From Alitta virens (Eukaryota; Annelida; Polychaeta; Phyllodocida; Nereididae), in the NCBI GenBank assembly GCA_932294295.1, contig OW028585.1, forward strand, positions 14,850,771 through 14,914,770: a stretch of DNA of 64,000 nt, in the 5' to 3' direction. Below the pieces are notes generated by a model. That model made no database searches. It had not been told where the DNA came from and was given only the letters and a program-made list of their open reading frames with translations. Every line of letters starts with the position of its first letter. Position 1 is the first letter of the stretch. A program made the translations under genes and the position numbers. Positions 56,747-64,000 of the stretch are shown one piece after another.

Positions 56747-56764
56747 TGGTGACCCTGACGTGAT
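56747..56764 (+). other. Primer-binding site, tRNA-Trp type
   Basis: TGGTGACCCTGACGTGAT is complementary, with one expected mismatch (T for C at position 10), to the 3' end of animal tRNA-Trp, including CCA. Recognised from memory of the tRNA sequence. Confidence 0.75.
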
Positions 56765-57014
56765 CTTGAATGGAAGCTTCCTGGTAGGAACAACAGATGA
56801 GATGCAGCTAGACATAGCAACACAACATCCTACCAGAAGACGAGCGTGAATGAAGATAGGCACTTAGCCTCCCCAGCAGTCAACCTCTAGTGAACATCAT
56901 TCTCGCCAACTCGGAGTCGCGGCCACAGATGCAAGAAGAAATGCCTGCTCCAGGCGACGTGCAGCCCATACATAACGGAGGACCCGGTGCAGAGGCCCTA
57001 GAGGGCCAGAGAAC

Positions 57015-58055
57015 ATGCCACTGCAGAGTTTCGTGGAGTTCCTGGCGCAAGACAGAGAAGAATGAATGGCCATGAGATACCAAGCCACCGAAGAGCATCA
57101 ACAGCGTTTGGAGGCCGCCCGGGAAACGACGGAGCGCCAGAAAGCCGAGACGAAGGCGAAAAGGGTGCCACTCTGCGATGGCGCCAGTCCGCATGCAGTC
57201 AGAGAATGGATTCGCGAGGTAGACTTGACTGGGGCATGGAGAACGGTGTACGTAGCTGCGCACTCCGCTCAGGGGGCCCTGAGGAGAGACTTGGAGCACT
57301 TTCTGGAGCAGCGCAACCGCGAGCATGTCACCTGGGGAGATGTGAAGCAGCACATCCAGACGGCCTTTCTGTCGCCTCACGAGGATGACCGCCTGAGACA
57401 CGAGGTAGAAAAGATCAAGCAAGGGGCATATGAGACGACAGCCTCTTATGGACGAAGATTTCGAGAATCCGCAGATCTGGCCTATCCCAGCCCTGGGGCA
57501 GGCCGCTTGGCGGGACGCAACGAGGATCAAACACGGCTCCTGCTGCGTAGCTACATGAAGGGATTAAGGGACCGGCACGTAGTAGAGCGCCTCATCAAGG
57601 AGGGACGGCCAGAAGTCTATGGAGACGCCATGAGACTAGTGTCAGCCTATGAAGCCGACGATTACCGCCTCAAAATGGCCCTGGACGAGGGCATCATTGA
57701 GCGGGGCGAGGAACCCATGGAGGTGGGAGCAGTGGGCAGCAAGGACAGCCCCAATGCGGACCTCGCCAAAGACATGGCCGAGATGCGCCGACAAGTTTGT
57801 GGGCTCACTCAGCAATTTACGAAGTTGATGGCGGCCCTGCATGGAGGCAAGCCGGCGCAGCCTAGGCAGGTCGACAGCTCACCTCGGCCAAGTGGACAAC
57901 AAGTCGCCCAGCCCGAGTACCAGTACGCCGATGACGGAGCCCCAATTTGCCACTTTTGCAACAAGGTGGGACACCTTCGCCGACACTGCAGGTCCCGCAA
58001 GACGGCGAGTCAGCGACCCCAGTCCAGCAATGACAAAAACCAGGGGGGGCACTAA
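57015..58055 (+). CDS. gag: Gypsy Gag, with a TGA at codon 17
   Basis: Structural capsid and nucleocapsid protein. The long frame runs from ATG 57066 to TAA 58053-58055 (329 aa). ATG 57015 opens the same frame 16 codons earlier with a fitting start (MPLQSFVEFLAQDREE), then TGA at 57063-57065 just before ATG GCC ATG. So either Gag starts at 57066 behind a short upstream peptide, or an ancestral start lost a codon to TGA. VREWIREVDLTGAWRTVYVA and the following helices are capsid-like. The zinc knuckle is CHFCNKVGHLRRHC (CX2CX4HX4C) near residue 298. The stop is preceded by seven Gs. Confidence 0.9.
58043..58049 (+). promoter_or_regulatory. Candidate -1 ribosomal frameshift site (G GGG GGG)
   Basis: Seven Gs in register G-GGG-GGG two codons before the gag stop. 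A -1 slip here enters the pol frame at GCA CTA AGC, which stays open into protease. Pol has no ATG of its own upstream of the protease. Confidence 0.5.
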
Positions 58056-61000
58056 GCGCCGCAGCAATCGACGAGTTGGTGCACGTGAAATTGGACTTTT
58101 ACGGCTGCCAATTCTACGCCCACGTCGACACTGGAGCGTCACGCACAGTGCTGCGGCGCCATGAATTTCAACAGATATGTAAACGCACAGGACGTAGCCC
58201 TGTGCTCAGAGAGACTATTGAGCTGTGTGGTGTCAGGGGCCATGTAATTAAAGTGCTGGGCAGCACAGAAATAATGGAAACACGCTTGGGCAGGATTGCA
58301 GTGATAGTGGTGGAGGACATATCACATCCAATGATTTTGGGCAGGGATGTCTTCAGGAGCGACCAGGCGGAGATTAATTACGCCCGAGGCACGCTCTCCT
58401 GGCGTCACCATTTACTACCATTGCTGCCAGCACGACAAGTGGCCACACTCAATTCCTTGGGTGACAACCCCTCTGGAGTTACTGACTCAGAGATCGGCCG
58501 GTGTGTTCAGGACAATGAGCAGTTGTATGCCGCCAAGGGTGAGCATCTTGGATGCCATCCAGACATTTTGGTGAGGATTCACACGGATGGATCGCCCATA
58601 AAGAGGCGCCCGTACAGGATGCCCCTCAGCAAGTGCACTGCCTTGGACGCCAAACTCGAGGACCTGCTGCGACAGTGAGTGATAGTGCCCTCTTCGTCCC
58701 CTTGGGCAGCCCCTGTGGTGCTTGTTGAGAAAAAGGACACCTCAGACGGCCCTCGCTTTTGTGTGGATTACACAGCTCTCAACAAGATAACCAAAAAGGA
58801 CGCGTACCCCATTCCCCTTATACGTGACATTTTTGACCAGCTGCACGGTGCCACAGTGTTCACAACGCTCGATCTGAAGACTGGGTTCCATCAGCTGCCG
58901 CTTCACCCAGAGGACCAGGATAAAACGGCGTTTGTGTGCCATCTTGTGCAACGCGTCCCAACTTTTCCAGCGTGCGATGGAAGTAGTCCTGAAAGGACTT
59001 ATTGGCAATATGTGCATGCTGTATATTGATGACATTGTGATATACAGCAAAAGCGAGGAGGACCACGTGCAGCACCTGCAGACAGTGTTCAGCAGACTGA
59101 GACAGTACAACCTTAAGCTGAACCCCAATAAGTGTGTCTTTGGCCTCAGAGAGGTCAAGTTGTTGGGGTACATTGTCAGCCACCGGGGACTGCGTGCGGA
59201 TCCAGACAAGGTCACCGCCATCACGAGGATGCAGGCGCCGCAGAATTTGGCAGAGAACCGCAGTTTCCTCGGAATGACAGGTTACTACAGGAACTGCATC
59301 CGGGATTACGCCCACATATCGGAGCCCCTAGTAAACCTCACTAGGAAGAACGTCAAATATGATTGGACGGGCAGTCACCAGTTGGCGTTTGACAAATTGA
59401 AGAAGGCACTGACTAGTGACGGTGTAATGGCTCACCCGAGAACAGACAGGCCCTACCAATTGTACACGGATGCCTGCGACTATGCAATTGGTGCCATCTT
59501 GTGCCAGGAGGACGACAATGGAGTGGAGCGACCCATTTTCTACTTGTCCAAGCAGTTATCGGACACTCAGAGGCAATGGGCAACCATAGAGAAGGAGGCG
59601 TATGGTGTGGTTTATGCTCTCAAACAACTGAGGCCCTATCTCTGGGGTGCAGAGTACAGAACTTTTACGGACCACAAGCCACTGACTTCATTGTTCACCA
59701 AAGAGATGAACAACACAAAGATACAGAGATGGTCAATACTACTGGCAGAATACGGATGTAGAGTCGAGTATCACAAGGGCCGACTCAACATAAGGGCAGA
59801 CATGCTGTCAAGAATAAAACAGACGGACGAGATGGCCACATTCGACGCCGGCTTCTGGCAGCTAGAAGACCAGTTACCCGACCTCCCCCCAGATGACAAG
59901 GCACCGGATGTATACGGCTTGAGTCTCCACGACGTCGCAGTGAAGCAGAGGTCCATGTCTGATTGGACAGAGCACCATGATGAGGAAAGCCAGTATGAAG
60001 TAGTCAATGGGCTACTATATTCCACCAGATGCCCACACCAGTATGCCACAGACCACCACCGCCTGGTATTGCCACCAGATCTGCGTCAGACAGTGACCAG
60101 CAAAGCGCATCTTGACGTGGGACACATGTCGACCCTCAAGACGATGAGGAAGCTGCAAGAGGCGTTTGTTTGGCCGGGCATGAGGGGGGACGTTAGGGCG
60201 TTTGTGGCCCACTGCCCCACTTGTGTGGCCCACTCCAAGAAGGTCCCCAAGGCGCCTATGGGAGAGATGCCGATCGCGACGTCCCCCATACAGATCGTCG
60301 CGGCGGATTTAATTGGACCACTTGTGAAGTCACCAGCCGAGAACCAGTACATCTTGACGATTATTGACCACTGTACAGGCTGGGCTGAGGCTTACCCCAT
60401 CCCCTTCAAAACAAACTATGAAGTCTGGAAGAAGTTCAGCAGAGAGTACTTCCCCAGGCATGGCTACCCAGATGTGCTGATCACGGATCAAGGGCTGGAA
60501 TTTGGGGCCATGGCACTAAAACAATACCTGCAAGGAGTGGAGGTGGAACACCGACAGACCACCAGTTACAATCCCCAGGCCAACGGGAAGTGCGAGCGTT
60601 TTAATGGTACTCTCAAACAAATTATCTCGCGGCTCATCAACAACTCCCGAAATTCCTGGGAAGACCAACTGGGACCCGCCCTCATGGCCTACAACAACTC
60701 GGAGTCGGATACCACAGGGCACACCCCTTACTTCCTTCACTATGGTCGGAGAGCTCGCCTCCCCATTTCAAAACTCCTTGGAAGGGAGTGGCTACTAGAC
60801 GACCGCTTGCAAGACATCGCAGACACATTACGTACGGCGGCCCAACAGACAGAGCACTCACGACGTCACAACAGGGCACGCCTGCAGCAGCAAGCCAACA
60901 CTGGCACAATCAAAGTGGGCGACACTGTGGTGGTGAAAGCCCAGGAGCCACTCTCATTGACAGCGAAGTGGGACCCCCAATGGACAGTCACGAGAATCAG

Positions 61001-61796
61001 GGGAAAAGTCGTGTGGGTGACCCACCAGCAAAGTGGGAAGCAGAAGGTGGTCAACGTTAACAAGGTCAGGCTGGTGGATCCCAACATCGCGTGGGATGAG
61101 CTCAACCCACGACCGAGAAGGAACCCACGACAAAGCACCCGAGTCACTGGGCTGACAAGACAACCTGACAGGCAGCCTGCCACCAGGCAAACCAAAGCTG
61201 CTCCCCCACAACCAAAACAGAATGTGAAGCCAGCCGTTAAGAGGAGGAGGCACCCTAGCCAGCCAAGCGAGTCCAGCTCTGAGCCAACAGCTGGAGACAG
61301 CAACGCCCACCCAAAACGGCGTGCAGCTACCAGGAAGGAGCGCCAGTCCCCTAGTGACCCTCCTGACCCCAGGACCGCTGCGGTGACCAGACATGCACCT
61401 CCCAGGAATGAAGACTTTAAGCGCCTACACAGGACAGCCACTCGCCGCACACACGACCTAGATCAGCCGGTCTCTGGCAAGAAAACCAAGGAGTCGCCTG
61501 CAGAGCCAGAACTGACCCCCTCGCCGACTAGAGACGTCAAGCCCGCACCCCCTCGCTCGGCAGCAACGACTCGCCACGCCCCACAGAGACGCCACAACAC
61601 AAAGCGCCTGCACAGGACCGGAACTAGGCGACAGCACGATGCGGACCTGCCTGAGAACGCCAAGAGGAGTCGTCCTTACTTCCAAAGGGCAGCGAAACGC
61701 CCACTGCCTCTGGATATCGAGCCCCCCACTTTGGATCAGCAGAAGCGAGCCCGCATCAATCTCCTGCAGGAACTCCCAGGATTGCTGGGGCGATGA
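58050..61796 (+). pseudogene. pol: Gypsy Pol: protease, RT, RNase H, integrase; broken in RT
   Basis: The frame after gag is open to 58678: protease (HVDTGASRTVL; MILGRDVF), then the start of RT. A TGA at 58676-58678 interrupts it, and 58679-58940 continues in frame with SPWAAPVVLVEKKD and TLDLKTGFHQLPL (motif A). Near 58935-58950 the frame changes, and about 10 residues, including the usual F-x-R-(M/L)PFGL block, are missing. From there to 61796 pol is intact: YIDDIVIYS (catalytic motif), RNase H (YTDACDYAIGAIL, IEKEAYGVVYAL, TFTDHKPL), integrase zinc finger (HLDVGHM...CPTC), DDE (AADLIGPL, LITDQGLEF, CERFNGTLKQ) and a GPY/F-like tail. A basic C-terminal extension of about 240 residues follows, with an internal duplication (KRLHRTATRRTHD, KRLHRTGTRRQHD). 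Confidence 0.93.
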
Positions 61797-63021
61797 TCAC
61801 CTCATCATCACCTCTGACGTGGACCACTAGAATTCACTGACTGATAGAATTCACTACACGGAATTCACTGACCACTAGAATTCACTGGCTGATGGAATTC
61901 ACTATGCGGGATTCACTGTCTACTGGAATTCACTACACGGAATTCACTGACCACTGGAATTCACTGTCTACTAGAATTCACTGGCTGATGGAATTCACTA
62001 TGCGGAATTCACTGTCCACTAGAATTCACTGACTGACTTGGACCACTAATTGCTTGCACTTCTGAGTGGTTCATCCATTCTCGCCGTCACTCCACTCTGG
62101 AGATACACTGGAAATTACCTGGAAAGACACTGGCAGTTTACATGCCAAGTGAAAGATGAACGGAACTGCTCACACAGTGATTTATTAGACTACTTAACGC
62201 TAACTAGGGCTTTGGCCCACAGCGTCTCGAACTGGCCCAGGATATGGACCATCACATGCATCTACAGGTTGTATTCTGACCAGGCGTTGTGTTCAACTGG
62301 CTGTGCAAGTCGCAGTCCACTTTAAATTCTCTAAGGCCTTGGGAATTAAAAGTTACACATCGCCCTGCCACAAGCACAACTTGCTGATGCTCCCTAACCG
62401 CTAGACCTGAGCAGGACAACATGCTCCTCTACCCTATACAAGCCACTCAGGAAGTTTTGCAAGCTCGGGCTACAGGATTGTTGCCACAATAGGCAAGGAC
62501 CACGCCTCACCACACGCATTGGATGGGCAACGCCACCAATGAACTCTGACCAGTGTACTCAAGATTGCAGTCTATGCAATTGTGTGCACCACCAATGAAC
62601 TCTGACCAGTGTACTCAAAATTGCAGTCTATGCAGTTGAGTGCACCAACCAGGAACTCAAATTATTACTATAGTTTAAACAAAAATTGTTACAAATACCT
62701 TTGTTTCCTCAGGCTTATCACCATTGTTTTATCCTTGCAGCATTATTGTAGCCATTTTATCTTTTTACTCACTGTGCTTCATATATTGATGTCACTGAGA
62801 ATTGCTTAGCATGTTAGAATTATCTAACATTTCAGAATTGTTTAGCATGTCAGAATTATCTAGCATGTCAGAATGGTTTAAACATGTCAGAATTACTTAG
62901 CATGTCAGAATTATCTAGCATGTCAGAATTGTTTAGCATGTCAGAATTGTTTATATTGCCAGGCTGATAACTTCTTGATCATCCCCAAGCACACTCCTTG
63001 CTGATTGCCATCAATAAGCTA
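61797..63021 (+). other. Gypsy 3' untranslated region with three tandem arrays, no env
   Basis: 61827-62035: GAATTCACT units with 5-8 bp spacers, giving 12 GAATTC sites. 62527-62650: two or three copies of CACCAATGAACTCTGACCAG with its downstream phrase. 62808-62952: about eight copies of a unit of about 18 bp (AGCATGTCAGAATTATCT). The 91-codon frame at 62050-62325 has no signal peptide or domain, so I see no envelope gene. Confidence 0.8.
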
Positions 63022-63039
63022 GAATAAGGGGGGGAGTGA
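63022..63039 (+). other. Polypurine tract
   Basis: AGAATAAGGGGGGGAGTGA immediately before the 3' LTR, with seven Gs. It primes plus-strand synthesis in this class. Confidence 0.8.
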
Positions 63040-64000
63040 TGTAAAGTGCAGCCCCTGGCAACCACTTATTATATGTTAGTTAGAGTTATATGACAGGTGC
63101 ATTGATTGTATGCTCCTCATTACACTTGCCCTAGGCAAAGGATATATGTCAGAGTTATATGACAGGTGCATTGATTGTATGCTCCTCATTACACTTGCCC
63201 TAGGCAAAGGATATATGTCAGTTAGAGTTATATGACAGGTGCATTATTGTACACTCCTCGTTACACTTGCCCTAGGCAAAGGATATATGTCAGTTAGAGT
63301 AATATGACAGGTGCATTGATTGTATGCTCCTCATTACACTTGCCTTAGGCAAGGGATATATGTCAGTTAGAGTCATATGACAGGTGCATTGATTGTATGC
63401 TCCTTATTACACTTGCCCTAGGCAAAGGATATATGTCAGTTAGAGTTATATGACAGGTGCATTGATTGTATGCTCCTCATTACACTTGCCCTAGGCAAAG
63501 GATATATATCAGTTAGAGTTATATGACATTTGCTCTTCATTACACCTGCCCTATGCAGGCCTCTGCTCATGTGTGACCTAAATGCAGTTGTTATGTGTTC
63601 TCATCATTTCCATGTGCTAGTCACTGCTCTGCTCACATGTGTCAGTGTTTTCTTATTACTCATGTTTAGCCTTATGCTTAATTAGCCTGCTGCAAGGAAC
63701 ATTGATTATATTATTAGTATTGATTGCATTATCAATTGATTGACTGTATTATTAATTAATTGATTGAGTCACTAGTTGATAATATTGATCACATTATCAA
63801 TTGATTGACTATATCATTAATTGATTGATTAAGTCATTAATTGATTGATTGCTTATGTCCAATTGTCAATTGATAGATTGTATTATTCATTTTGTTCTTC
63901 ATATTGATTTATTGTCAGTATTATGTGAGTGCATTGCCCTGTTAAGATGCCTCACTGTTGAGTCCTAAATTGTGGGAGGAGCTTGCTAACTTTCCCTCCA
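63040..64000 (+). repeat. 3' LTR of the gypsy element (first 961 bp)
   Basis: Matches 55225 onward. Differences seen: ATGTCAG versus ATGTTAG near the start, a 4-bp loss in the second 73-bp copy (GTCAGAGTT for GTCAGTTAGAGTT), CTCCTTATT for CTCCTCATT and CAGTGTTTT for CAGTATTTT. Truncated by the window. Confidence 0.93.

Larger units (their letters stand above)
55225..64000 (+). mobile_element. Ty3/gypsy LTR retrotransposon, 3' end beyond the window
   Basis: Order: 5' LTR, tRNA-Trp-type primer site, gag, protease, reverse transcriptase, RNase H, integrase, polypurine tract (AAGGGGGGGAGTGA before 63040), start of the 3' LTR. The order RT-RNase H-integrase marks Ty3/gypsy. The LTRs agree almost base for base over the 961 bp that can be compared, so insertion is recent. 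Pol has one stop and one frameshift/deletion, so this copy needs helper proteins. By the LTR length it should end near 64,560. Confidence 0.95.

Noticed and set aside
56880..57530. 216-codon minus-strand frame opposite gag
   Set aside because: Antisense shadow of the GC-rich gag coding sequence.
60866..61450. 194-codon minus-strand frame opposite pol
   Set aside because: Antisense shadow of the Arg/Pro-rich Pol extension; its apparent hydrophobicity is the complement of that bias.
62050..62325. Envelope gene of the gypsy element
   Set aside because: Only 91 codons, with no signal peptide, fusion peptide or transmembrane segment.

Overview
The window is nuclear DNA from an animal, very probably a marine invertebrate. 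It is AT-rich, its genes have many short exons with GT..AG introns, and it is full of transposable elements. I see no bacterial operons or CRISPR arrays. I cannot fix the species from sequence alone.

Host part (1-36.8 kb). The last two coding exons of an unrecognised plus-strand gene lie at 954-1734. Three complete minus-strand enzyme genes follow: a Mu-class glutathione S-transferase (8 exons, 217 aa, 6640-14484), a zeta-crystallin-type NADPH:quinone oxidoreductase (8 exons, 331 aa, 15902-20968) and a cytosolic 5'-nucleotidase III (24675-31184). The nucleotidase has two alternative first exons, one adding about 242 residues with a membrane segment. In all three genes the exon phases add up exactly. 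On the plus strand, 33914-35498 holds a decayed ankyrin-repeat plus Mab-21/cGAS-like nucleotidyltransferase gene. Introns and spacers hold at least four families of short inverted-repeat elements, a hAT-like MITE, a CR1/L2-type LINE tail, a tRNA-derived SINE head, a 31-bp minisatellite and many poly-G/poly-C tracts.

Polinton/Maverick part (36,820-54,579). This is a full-length 17,760-bp self-synthesising DNA transposon of viral type. It has 104-bp terminal inverted repeats and a perfect 6-bp target duplication, TAAGTC. It carries a protein-primed DNA polymerase B, a packaging ATPase, a retrovirus-like integrase, minor-capsid-like and other virion-module genes, and stubs of the major capsid protein and the adenovirus-type protease. 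Six in-frame stops and at least four frameshifts have killed the polymerase, integrase and capsid genes. Several other ORFs are still open, including an unusual secreted/membrane protein cargo and an acidic protein near the right end. Splice sites suggest a very long spliced minus-strand transcript.

Ty3/gypsy part (55,225 to beyond the right edge). This is a young LTR retrotransposon. Its 1.52-kb LTRs contain seven copies of a 73-bp repeat, its primer-binding site matches tRNA-Trp, and it has gag, a possible -1 frameshift site of seven Gs, and a pol broken by one stop and one frameshift/deletion in reverse transcriptase. The 3' LTR is cut by the window end.
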